Origin: Artemia franciscana
Lineage: Eukaryota > Arthropoda > Branchiopoda > Anostraca > Artemiidae
DNA length: 64,000 nt
Assembly (NCBI RefSeq): GCF_032884065.1
Contig: NC_088880.1
Location: forward strand, 23,103,696-23,167,695
Direction of reading: 5' to 3'
The notes under the pieces were generated by a model. It ran no database searches. It was given only the letters and a program-made list of their open reading frames with translations, and was not told the DNA's origin. Numbering within the stretch: the first letter of the stretch is position 1; every line of letters begins with the position of its first letter. Shown piece after piece: positions 23,035-33,116 of the stretch. The position numbers and the translations under genes were made by a program.

Positions 23035-24620
23035 AAAAAAACAATTTTTTTTTAACTGAAAGTAAGGAGCGACACTAAAACTTAAAACGAACAGAAATTA
23101 CTCCGTATATGAAAGGGACTGTTCCCTTCTCAACGTCCCGCTCTCTGCGCTAAAGTTTGACGATTTCTCTCAAATCTACTTTTTAAAACAGTGAAAAACT
23201 TTAGCGTAAAGAGCGGGGCGTTGAGGAGAGAGCAGCCCCTTTCATATACCCAGTAATTTCTGTTCGTTTTTGAATTCATGCATGTTTTGATTTTGGCTCT
23301 CTCCACATGAATACTTAGAACAACATTTGCATATTTTTTTTTGGCTAAATGTTTTTTTCTTAGTTTTGATCGGACGGTTTTGAGAAAAAAGGAATGGGGG
23401 AGGAGGATTAGTTGCCCTTCAATCTTTGGTTACTTAAAAAGGCAACTAGAACTTTTAATTTCTTACGAACGTTTTTATCAATAAAAAATATACGTAACTT
23501 CCAAATTAACTTCTATATTCGTATATTTTGATTACGTATATGAGGGGGTTTCCCCCCTCTTTAATACCTTGCTCTTTACGCTAAACCTTAAATTTTGTCC
23601 CAATTCTTTAAGAATGATCCCTGAATCACAAAGGCTGTAGAAGAAATAGTTGAAATTGCTAAAAATACTTTAGCGCAAAGAGCAGGTATTTAGGAGGAGA
23701 TGAACCCCTCATATGCGTAATAGTTTCCGTTCGTTTTGTTTTAATACTGCTCCTTACTTTCAGTTGAAAAACTTTTTCATATTTATCTTTTCATTGTTTT
23801 TTGTTTTAAATAATATTAGAAAATCCTGCACCCCCTTTATGGAAATTGTCTCCTCCCATGACAAATTCCTCCAAAGAAAGATCCTCCCACGTAAACCCCT
23901 CCCCTCAATCCCCTTCCTATCCAAGAAAAAAATTCCCCTAAAAATATCTGTACACTTCCCAATAACCATTAATATATGTAAACACTGGTTAAAGGTTGTA
24001 ACTTGTAGCCCCTCCCCCGGGGACTGTGAGGGAGTAAGTCGTCCCCAAAGACATAGTTATTAGGTTTTTCAACTATGATGAACAAAATGGCCATCTCAGA
24101 ATTTTGACCTGTTGATTTTGGGAAAAAATGAGCGTGGGAGGGGGTCTAGATGTCCTCCAGTGTTTTTGGTCACTTAAAAAGGGCACTAAAACTTTTAATT
24201 TCCGTTAGAATAAGCCATATCGCAACATATCGACCACTGGGTCGATACGATCACCCCTGGGAAAAAAGACAAATAAACACGCACCCGTGATCGATCTTCT
24301 GGCAAAAAAAGCGAAATTCCATATTTTTGTAGATAAGAGCTTGAAAATTCTACAGTAGGGTTCTCTTGATACGCTGAATGTACTGATGTGATTTTATTTA
24401 AGATTATATGACTTCTAGGGGGTGTTTTCTCCAATTTTCTCTGGCTCGTAACTTTTGATAAGTAAGACTAAATTTGATGAAACTTATATATTTTAAAGCA
24501 GCACAAAAATTCGATTCTTTTGACGTATCTATTAGTATCAAAATCCCATTTTTTAAAGTTTCGTTTACTATTGAGCCTGATCGCTCCTTACTACAGTTCG
24601 TTACCACGAACTGTTTGATA
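23035..24620 (+). mobile_element. Dispersed element A, copy 4 (most complete)
   Basis: It runs from 'ttaactgaaagtaaggagcg' to a terminal palindrome at 24,593-24,614 followed by ttgat. Two internal inverted repeats stand out: arms 23,086-23,158 with 23,196-23,268, and arms about 23,525-23,580 with 23,668-23,725. It has no open frame with a recognisable motif. This copy best defines the family length, about 1.6 kb. Confidence 0.7.
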
Positions 24621-25499
24621 AAAGTGGAAAGCTAACCAGAGACAGATTTCCTGGAACTTTTAATCTTTCTTTGTCATTTAAATATTTGGAGATCTTTTTC
24701 TTAGGAAAAAAATTAGTAAATATTTTTGGATAAAATCAAAGTAATAGTTTCTTTCCAAGATTCTGCAGACATTTTATATTGAGCATCTAGCCTCAAAATT
24801 ACTAAACACAAAAGTGAATCCATAAAAGGGAGACACTTGGACGCTAACCCTGGTGAAAATTTTATTTTTTTCCACCAGTAATTCTCCGAGGAGTTTGAAA
24901 ACTCTTTCCCTTTTCTAGTGTGTATTACAGTTCAATATCTAGATATGCCCATTGCCCCATCAGGAGCAAATGCACTATCGTGTGGCAGTGTTTTTCTGAA
25001 GGAAGGAGGTTACTTTAGCAGATTTTGATTATTTTTAAACTAATGGCGGCCACAAAATTTTTGCTTGATAATTTATTAACCAGTTTGTGAGTAACGACGA
25101 ACTGCACTGCCTTTACATCATAGGCAGCTCAATAGTGCTCCCTAAGAAAAGAGTGAAGTAGGCTTATTATATTTTTTTCTTTCTTTTCTTTTCACTAAGG
25201 CACCTCGTACGGAAGGAGCTGTCGTTGAAGCTTCGAAAGACCTAATTTGACTGTAAATGGAAAGATCTAGTGTCCTTTTCAGAGTCACAGCATTGATTGG
25301 GGGGCAACCAACCCCACTCCCACGCCCTATTCTGTTGCCCTTCCCCCAACGACATCTGAGCAAAATTTTGAGATATAGCCAATTTGTCCAGCATAGTTGA
25401 ATGGTGTTATACCTTTTCTGCTGGGGATAGCATGTTCCCTCACAGTCCTTGCAGTAACGGCTGTAGTTTATACACTTTATCTAGTGTTTACGCACAGGA

Positions 25500-26060
25500 T
25501 TCATTACTGGGCAAAGGGGATGTGTTTGATCTCGTGTTTCCAAAAATGCAAAGGCTATTAATATAAAGCTTTTAAGGAGTGTTGAGCGGAGTGCTGAACC
25601 AAACAAAACATAAGTTGTGATGCAGTTAGCCCAAAGGTGTATTAGCAATATTTCAGGAACGGCTTCGGGTATGGAGTTGAAGTTTTATGGGTATGATGAG
25701 AGGTATGTTAAACCGACAAAAAGGCAATGCATGCATACTACTATTACTGCTAATACTACAACTACTGCTACTGCTTCTACTATGGCGACTGCTACTGCTA
25801 CTATTGCCACCAGAAGGCAATATATACATGCTGCTACTAGTACTACTACTGCTAGTAATACAGCTACTATTACTACTACTACATCTACTACTATGATTAC
25901 TGCTGCTAAGGCTTGGGGTATTAAGGATAAAATTTCAAGGAGTGTTTAGGGTGAAGCTAAACTAAACCAAATCACATTATTTTCGTGTATGTTGTCAAAA
26001 ATACGTATCAGCAATATCGCAGGAATGTCTTAGAGTTTTCAGTTGAAAATGTCAGCGCAT
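25500..26060 (-). repeat. Reverse copy of the 115-120-bp array with a CTA-type microsatellite
   Basis: Read on the minus strand, units with 'cctgcgatattgctgatacg', 'ttttgacaacatacacg' and 'ttggtttagtttagc' steps match the array at 17.6-18.5 kb. A degenerate (TAG)n tract (25,737-25,912 on the plus strand as acta ctgc steps) is embedded in the same relative context. Confidence 0.6.
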
Positions 26061-26499
26061 GTTGTTTATAGCACGAGTGGCATTTGCACTTCACTGACAG
26101 CAATGTGTATTTTCAGCAACAGCAGTGGATCTAGAGCAAAAATATTGGAGGAGGCCCAATGTGACAAGGGCACCAATGACAAAAATCTTGAGGGGACAAT
26201 GCAACAAAAGTGCCAACAATGGACCGAATTGACAGATTTCTTCTAAAAAAGGGTAAAAAAAAAAGAAAAAACAGGAACAGAGGGTGTCAGAAAAAGTCCC
26301 TGGCCCCCTAGATCTGCCAGCGTTCACCGAGATCAAAGTGAAAGCAAAATAAAAAAGAAAGATGTTTTGTCAAATAAAAGCTCAAGGCCGTATCCAGAGT
26401 GAAGTGTTTACTGGGCTTCATCTACTGACGAACTACCGTCAGCGACACCTAAGTCTAAGTAGACGCCTACTGTCAGCGACAGGCTATAATTCTACTAGT

Positions 26500-26705
26500 A
26501 AAGAAGCTACAAAAAAATAGACAAATTTTGACACGTTTAATAAATTTTTTAGTAAGCCTTTAAAAAAAAATCTAGGGTGAAAGGTATTACCGTGCTTCAG
26601 CCTCCCTCCACCCCCCCCCCTTACCCAAACTTTAAATTTGATTCCTAAAAAAGCTACAAAAATATATATAAACATATTTTGATGCGTTTTATAAAGTTTT
26701 TATTT
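26500..26705 (+). repeat. Short direct repeat, two diverged copies
   Basis: The block 'aagctacaaaaa...ttttgacacgtttaataaa' at about 26,503-26,560 recurs at about 26,649-26,705. No further structure was seen. Confidence 0.45.
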
Positions 26706-27281
26706 GTAAAAACCCCCATCCTAGCAAATTATACCCGCTCCCTCACAAGAAATCCTAGAAATGACCCTATAGAATTAAATTGCTGAAAATTTTTCTCAAT
26801 CAAATGCAGTTTAGAATTTGTAAAACGAAAGAAAAGGGAAGGAAAGATACTAGTGGAATTCTCGTTGCCTAGTCTTTGACAAAGCATCAGAGAGACATCT
26901 TTAATGCGGCTAAGGGCAAGTTTGGCTAACAGAATGCTTGGTCGAATCAAGATCGAATTTTGGCCAATTAATTGGTCAATGATACGATAAGAAAAATACG
27001 TTCCCTTGATGACCGTATCTAGTCAGATACAGTCTAGACATAGACTGTGTCTAGACTGGTTTTACTTCGGATTGTTTTTTTTCTGTGTGATTGTGTTTAA
27101 GTGGTATGTTTCTTTGTTTTTTTTTTCTTAATCGTATTTGTCTTTTGTTTCAATCATATTTGGGTTTGAATTGTTTCATTTTTTTTTTAATCTTATCTTC
27201 TATGCGTGGGACTCCCTAGATGATCCCATCAGTAATCTCATCTTATCATAGATTCAGTTCTTTCTTTTTTTTTCTTTTTTT

Positions 27282-27453
27282 TTCAGTTTTATGTGTACGG
27301 ATGGAAGGTCATGGAGCCGCTTATCCATCCACTGTTTGTAAAATGATTACTTTGTTTGGTGACCACGGCGATGTCAACTCTTTGGAAGAACATTTTTTTA
27401 AGACACAAAATAATCCTTTAGATATAGAAAGTATAATTAATAATTTCAGTTAA
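27282..27453 (+). pseudogene. Short unidentified coding remnant
   Basis: After a T-rich tract ending in 'cag' (27,284) an open frame includes EGHGAAYPSTVCKMITLFGD and SLEEHFFKTQNNPLDIES, then stops. Composition is protein-like and may be the tail of a retroelement or host protein. I cannot assign a family. Confidence 0.3.
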
Positions 27454-27660
27454 AAGTAGAAATCAGATAAATAGTGATTGGTTACTGAGAGTAAGTTTGT
27501 TTCGCAGTTGAATGGTTCTGCCTAAACGTAGTCATATTTTCTCTGTGCTTCATCTTAACATCTTAAAATTTACCCGTACTCGTGTAAACATGTCAGTGTT
27601 CAATTCTATATGTAAACAGTACAAATCAAATCATCATCATTTCAAACTTGTTGAGACATT

Positions 27661-28197
27661 TTATACATTCCGGTGTACACTCGGCATTAAGGCCGAGATC
27701 GGACAATTTCCTGACTTTTTAACATTTTCCCAGCATAGTAACCAGAGACTGAAAAAATCTATGACATCCTCTTTCCAACCTGTACTATCAGTCATCTGTT
27801 CTCTATCATCTTCGGGTATGTCCTGTTGGACGTGTTCTAAAATTCTGGCCAACATTACATCAACACCTTTCCTATGTGAAAAAGATCTTAGAGGCTTCAA
27901 TTCATATTTTGGCTTTATACGCTCGCAACAGTCTCAATGTTGTGTGGGGTTTGCATCTATGATGGTAGCAACCTTATCAAGGCTTTCGCCAAATAACTTC
28001 ATTATTGTTTTTTCATCTGCAGAAACACTATTATTGTTATCGTCATAGGTGACGCCTTGACTATTATAATTCAGTCTTCTTGATGCTTCTTCTAATGAAG
28101 TAATAGTGCTAATGAGTATGCGCCTGTTCCTATTAATAGAGAGAGTAGTGGCTCCATGACTCTTTTTTCTAGGCCAGCAACTGGTATCAAGAGTCAA
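27661..28197 (-). pseudogene. Unidentified broken reading frame
   Basis: One minus-strand frame runs about 178 codons with a single interrupting stop near 27,934-27,936. The upstream part has LEEASRRLNYNSQGVTYDD and EKTIMKLFGESLDKVATII; the downstream part has VDVMLARILEHVQQDIPEDD and a tryptophan-rich segment DFFSLWLLCWENV. Charged helices alternate with polar loops, as in a real protein. Its upstream end abuts the LINE at about 28,190, which may have truncated it. No family is recognised. Confidence 0.35.
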
Positions 28198-28659
28198 ATT
28201 GAAGCTGGAACCTATGCCAGTGCTACAGCGAAACCTGCTAACACACGTAAGGTTAAAACGGCTCAGGCAGCTGGAGGTCGTGGTTCTCTTTCACATGGTC
28301 TTCAAGGTCCAAAATGCACTGTGGGAGCTAATATCAGGTCTGTGATTCCTAATATGACGTCAGTCCTGCAAACTAAGGTATCAAAGCTCTTTGTTAGTAG
28401 ATTTGCTCCCAAAACTACTGAGGACACAGTTGCTAATTTTGTTTCAAAGAAGCTGAAGTGTCCAGTATCTTGCTCAAAAATTGTGACGGCCAGTCCCAAC
28501 AGTGCTTCGTTCAAGCTCGTTGTGTCAGCTGCGCTACGTGCGAAAGTGGTTTCACTTGAGTTCTGGCCTACCGGTATCCTTGTTAGGACTTATTATGAAC
28601 CTAAGCCTAAAGTGCCCACTAGTGAGCCCACGCCTTTCTTTTCGTTTCTTTTGCGGTGA
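28190..28659 (+). pseudogene. LINE ORF1 C-terminal remnant
   Basis: The frame carries VSKLFVSRFAPKTTEDTVAN, CPVSCSKIVTASPNSASFKL and LEFWPTGILVRTYYEPKPK. This spacing (a beta strand with LFVSRF, a CXKL-like strand, SFKV and a WP-G-V-R end) is typical of the ORF1 tail in many CR1- and Jockey-group LINEs. It ends at a stop at 28,657. Confidence 0.7.
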
Positions 28660-28664
28660 ATGCT

Positions 28665-29010
28665 GCGAAAGCAGGCGATGGCTTTTTGAGGGGTAGGCCG
28701 AGAGGTGGGTTAGCCATTCTTTGTAGAAAAGCTTACTCCCACCTAACATCTTTTCCATTCCCCTCAGATAAGAAACTGCAGCTAGTCTGCCTCCGTTGTG
28801 ATGATCAGGAACACTTTTTTGTTAATCTTTATATGCCAGTTTGTTCAAGTGAGAATTTGCTTGAATTCTCCCTGTACTTAGGTAAGTTAGTATCGTTTTT
28901 ATCTGATAAATATACTTGTGTTTGTTTCCTGGGTGATTTTAATGCTAATTACAGCCCAGAAATTATTTTCAGCCGTGAGCCGAAGGCAGTAATAGCTAAA
29001 TTACTTTATT
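28665..29010 (+). pseudogene. LINE endonuclease fragment
   Basis: The frame contains GRPRGGLAILCRKAYSHL, CDDQEHFFVNLYMPVCSSEN and the diagnostic endonuclease motif GDFNANY. The N-terminal catalytic part and the C-terminal SDH motif are missing. It ends at the palindromic deletion junction (29,011-29,035). Confidence 0.75.
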
Positions 29011-29035
29011 AAGCATGCAAACTGTTTGCATGCTT
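29011..29035. other. Perfect 12-bp palindrome at the LINE deletion junction
   Basis: The arms aagcatgcaaac and gtttgcatgctt flank a single T. It lies precisely where endonuclease sequence is joined to the middle of the reverse transcriptase. Confidence 0.9.
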
Positions 29036-29850
29036 CGTTGATGCAAACGCGGCTTTCGACCGAATGAACCTTGGGAAGCTCCTTGACAAAAAAGTTACTA
29101 AAGGAGTTGACCGTCGTATCATTGAAACTCTTCAATACTGGTTTGAAGTGCGGCGTTTCAAAATCAAATGGAGTGGTTATTTCAGTGAGTTTTTCTCTGT
29201 TTTGATTGGCGTGCAGCAAGGTGGGGTCCTCTCGCCGTCGTTGTTTAACCTTTATGCGGATGATCTTAACCTGCGTCTGTCACAAACTGGGCTTGGCTGT
29301 TTCATTGGTGGTGTTTGCTTCAATAACCTGAGTTATGCTGATGACCTGGTTATTTTAGTTCCTACAGTGGCTGCACTTAACCATTTACTTTCAATATGTG
29401 ATGAGTTTGCATCAACCAATGATATCGTGTTCAACACAGCTAAGACCCTGTGTATAGCGTTTATTCCCCGGGGAACTCCTTTGAAACATATCCCTATGGC
29501 TTGGCTTTCTGGAGTGTCATTACCTTTTGTTGGATCCATGGTGGCTCCTACTCTGATTGATGAGCTTCATTTTAAGGCGCTATCACGTTCGCTGGGCTGC
29601 AGGGCTAACTTACTCATTCGTAAGTTCGGGGGTTGCGACCCTTCTGTAAGATGCTTTCTTTTCAGAGCTTACTGCACTCCATTGTACGGTCTATCTTTTG
29701 TACAATCTCTGTCTGTTATGTGAGAATTCTCTTTGGGTTCTTTATAACAATTTTTTACGGTGGCTTCTTATCTTCCTTTGAATTGTAGTGTATCTGGAAT
29801 GTTTGTTGGTGGTGGCCTCCCATCTTTTCCTGAGCTGCGTAGAAAATCTT
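29036..29850 (+). pseudogene. LINE reverse transcriptase fragment
   Basis: It starts at the RT aspartate region (FVDANAAFDRMNLGKLL) and includes GVQQGGVLSPSLFNLYADD and the catalytic box LSYADDLVIL. The frame is open to 29,723. A few residues of the following KYLGH-type motif are missing (VGSMVAPTL). Out-of-frame continuation of the C-terminal tail can be followed to about 29,850. The metal-binding YADD is intact, but the protein is truncated at both ends. Confidence 0.85.
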
Positions 29851-30399
29851 TTGGTCAAGTATAATTTACACACAACAATTTTTTTCTGTGTGTGTTAGTG
29901 ATTTATTTGTTTTGTTCTATGTAAGGGGTCCTAGTTGGTCATAAGTTTAATAAATAAATAAAATTATTTATAGAATGGAATATTGGTAAATTTATATATT
30001 AGACTGAATACTGGTAAATTTACATTGAAAAACGTTGCATTTACTTTAGATCACTTTTTGTGCTTTAATCGATAAAAACCACACAGCAGAACTGATGCAA
30101 CTAGGGTCAATTTCAAGATGGATAGCAGATGACATCTCGTTGGTTAAATTTGTGAACGATTTTTCTTTTCCTGTTGTTTCCCTTTTTTAAGTTCATTTTT
30201 TATAATTCATTTTCATTTTCTTTGTTCGTGCTTTCACTGTTCATTAACACTAATTTGATAGCTGTTACCATTCCTGAATTAGCTTGAGATAGTAATTTTT
30301 TCACTTGCTTGCCAGTATTTTTAAAACATATTTTTTTTTACTACTGTGGCCCTTGGTTCCTCTTTTACTAGGTTGCACCTACCCTCTGCAACAATGCTC

Positions 30400-31098
30400 T
30401 CACCGGCTAAAGAGAAACAGGATGAAACCACCCAAACCAGCTATAAAATAACAGATGACAAAAGTTAAGGATAAAGTAAGAAGGAGCAGTTTGTGTTCCT
30501 GTAGGAAATTGTTTTCAAACCTTTTAAAACAACCTTTGATAAAAAGGTGTTTTTCATCGCATGGCGCTTTCGGCAACTCCTCACTTTTCATAGAATTTGG
30601 CTTGCAGCATGATTCTGGATAATTGGTTTCAAAAAATACTTCACTTATTTTCCAGAAAGGAAGGAAACCATTTTCTGGTTTTGCAGCTGGATAATCCAGC
30701 CCACAGCATTCCAAAGACGTGTGTATAGTATCAACAATTGCGTTATAGGGCATTAAAGTAAATGGAAAAGTTAAATTCCGATCATAGTTAATCAGAGCCT
30801 CCTTGTATACAAGGTTGAAAACTGATTCTCGTGTCTCTGAGCTGATTATAAGTGTCAAAGACAGAATTCCTGATGCAGTTATGAGACTGCTAACAAACAA
30901 GAGGCTACCTGTTTTGTTCAAGAATAAAATGCCAAACATTAAGAATAAAAGAAACACCAGCAAAATTATACTGGGTATGGCCGGACTTATTTTGGCCTGC
31001 CAGGAAAAATATATATATGTGATTGCAATAACAATAACTGGAATACAGCTAAAAATACAGCATAAGTACCTCCCAATTTCATTCAAACTTGAATTCAT
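30400..31098 (-). CDS. Tetraspanin family protein, single exon
   Basis: An intact 232-codon frame encodes four hydrophobic helices (about residues 10-33, 39-60, 64-86 and 205-230). A large extracellular loop of about 115 residues lies between helices 3 and 4. The loop carries the family signature CCG (in LECCGLDYPA), then a second CC (ESCCKP) and two single cysteines (PCDEK and KGCF): six in all, enough for three disulfides. Tetraspanins organise membrane microdomains with integrins and other partners. The start ATG is the first in frame, and stop codon TGA follows LFLFSR. The gene is intronless in a region full of retroelements, so it may be a retrocopy, although no disabling change is visible. 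A promoter was not identified. Confidence 0.85.
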   Translation of the reverse strand: MNSSLNEIGRYLCCIFSCIPVIVIAITYIYFSWQAKISPAIPSIILLVFLLFLMFGILFLNKTGSLLFVSSLITASGILSLTLIISSETRESVFNLVYKEALINYDRNLTFPFTLMPYNAIVDTIHTSLECCGLDYPAAKPENGFLPFWKISEVFFETNYPESCCKPNSMKSEELPKAPCDEKHLFIKGCFKRFENNFLQEHKLLLLTLSLTFVICYFIAGLGGFILFLFSR

Positions 31099-31404
31099 TG
31101 TTAAATCTATACAATGTTAGATTGAATCGTTTTAAAGGCCAAATTGGATCCCTAAAGCTTTACATCTGTCGAAAATTAGTGTTCTCAAAAATAATATGAT
31201 TGTGACAGGATTCTCTTTGCGAGTTTGATAAGCTTTCTTTTGCTCTTAAGAATTTTTCTTGTCAAAAATCAGACAAGCGTTTAGATAAAGATTCACAAAT
31301 AAATCAGTTCACAATTATAGGGTGTTTTGGAATAGTTTTGATGCCGTCACTGAAATGGCTTTCATTAATTTTAGGCTAAATCATGATTTTTTTTTTTTTT
31401 AAAG

Positions 31405-32420
31405 GGAGGTACCTTGTGATTTTAGGAGAATTTTCATTAAGCCCCTTTATAAGGAAGGTGATAACAGCGAGCGTGGTAATAAGAGATGCATTACATTGCT
31501 TCTGGTGGAAGCAAATTGCTTAGTGTGAAGATACCACATTAACTTAGAGATTCTGTAGATAAAACCTTAAGAGGAGGTATGTCGACCAAAGTTTCACTAA
31601 AAAAAACTCCTTCCAAGAAAAGTGATAAGAGTGAATAGATATATGCTTAATGGATATATGAGTCAACTTCTTCCTAAAGTTAATATAGTCAGAGCATCCA
31701 AATAGGAAGGAATCATCCGAGATGTGCTCCTGGGACTAAAATACGAAACCGCATCGGTTATCATATCTTGACTTTCATTGTGAAAGTTAAAGCCTGTTCT
31801 AGATATAATTTCCATAAATCGCACCATTGCTCTTGCTCTGATTATTTATCTTGTCATTGATGAAAAGTTCAAGTATCACTCCAGCACAGAAGTTTAAAGT
31901 GGTGGCTTTAACCGGGACTTGATTTTCACTACCCACAGGTTCGATCCCAGTTTCAGAAAAGTTGATTTTTTACTGACATAATATTCCTAATAGAGAAAAG
32001 AGATAGATTCTTTTTTTGAGGAGCTCGTCAATCAAATTGCCAGGAAATGAAAATTTTCCAAGAATAAGTTCTGTTCGACAATCAGAAGCATGATTAGATG
32101 ACTATGCCATAATGTCGTCCAAAAACACAGTTTCTACTGCATGTTATAAGCAATAAGTGCCTTGAAATTGATGAAGTGAATAAGAATATATGGCTAAAAC
32201 TAAAACTATGGCTCGATCCTGCTAGATAGAATTACAATAAACAAAACGTTGAGATGGCAAGGACATATCCTGTGGATTAATTTCGAAGAGTTTTTCACAA
32301 AATAAGTTTTTCAGTGAAAAATAAAGAACTCCCTCAAACAAAAAATGGGAAGAATTAGAATCGAATAATCTACCAAGCGTAAAACTACCAAAAATCACCA
32401 TCAATACCCCAAAAACGAAC
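31405..32420 (+). pseudogene. RTE-like LINE reverse transcriptase remnant
   Basis: At 31,405-31,600 the frame CDFRRIFIKPLYKEGDNSER then GNKRCITLL matches the RT start (FR..I+PLYK.GD..+..NYRGI+LL). At 32,235-32,290 a piece reads LRWQGHILWINFEEFF, like the C-terminal 'LRWLGH+LRM' box. Between them the sequence is unrelated or too decayed and includes a possible tRNA-like insert. The copy is thoroughly broken. Confidence 0.6.
31903..31948 (+). repeat. Possible polymerase III A and B boxes (SINE trace)
   Basis: A-box-like tggctttaaccggg (31,903-31,916) is followed by a perfect B box ggttcgatccc (31,938-31,948). The spacing is short for a tRNA, and no full cloverleaf folds. It may be a SINE remnant. 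Confidence 0.3.
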
Positions 32421-32609
32421 AAAAACTACAGTGAATGACCGAGTCAAACTCTTGCTTTCGCCTTATTTGTTTTTCTCTAATACACTCACATATGCTTATA
32501 TTATTCGAATATTTGGCTTTCTACTTTGCCATCAATCATAATACTAATAAAAGTTCCACAAAATCCTACAGTAAGGATTTTAGCCGGCATATCTTCATGT
32601 AAGCCTTTT

Positions 32610-33116
32610 TGAGCGCTTAAGTCGTTACGTGCCATACTAGTTACGCGCCATTGTAGTTGTGTCCCTGTGTCCCACCTGTGAATATAGATAGATATATATA
32701 TATATGTTTTTAACTACGTAAAACTTGCGAATATACAACATTCTTGGCTGTCCCATTGTCTGTGTATATAAATAAACTGTCAGGTTTACCGACTCTTGAA
32801 CATGCAACATATAATTGTCCATGGGAAAAACAATCTGTATTCAGATCTATACCTCATTATTCTAATGATTGCCCTTGAGCTTTGTTGATGGTGATTGCTA
32901 ATCGACATTTATATATCCCTCTGTGCCCCCCGGCGTCCCCGTTGTTGTTGTGTCCCTGTGTCCCGGTCGTCATTTATATTCCAAGTGTCCCGGTCGTCAT
33001 TTGTGTCCCGATGTCCTGGTCTGTAATTTCGTCAGTCGACAAACATGACGTCAGTCGACACACAAACATGACGTCACTCGACAGACCCACAGACAACTTA
33101 TTTTTGTATATATAGA
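32610..33116 (-). mobile_element. Non-autonomous Helitron H4 (minus strand, 3' end decayed)
   Basis: On the minus strand it starts TCTATATATAC after an A (33,116). A short minisatellite block and the same 'aacatgcaacatataattgtcc' helicase-tail region as H1 follow. The 3' hairpin and CTAG cannot be found near 32,610, so that end is truncated or diverged. Confidence 0.75.

Larger units (their letters stand above)
28190..29960 (+). mobile_element. CR1-like LINE remnant, internally deleted
   Basis: In order it contains the C-terminal part of ORF1, a piece of apurinic-type endonuclease, part of the reverse transcriptase and a 3' end with a short (AATAA)n tail near 29,946-29,960. Stops and deletions break it into at least three pieces, so it is inactive. 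Assignment to the CR1 side of the LINE tree rests on the ORF1 type and the RT spacing and is tentative. Confidence 0.8.
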
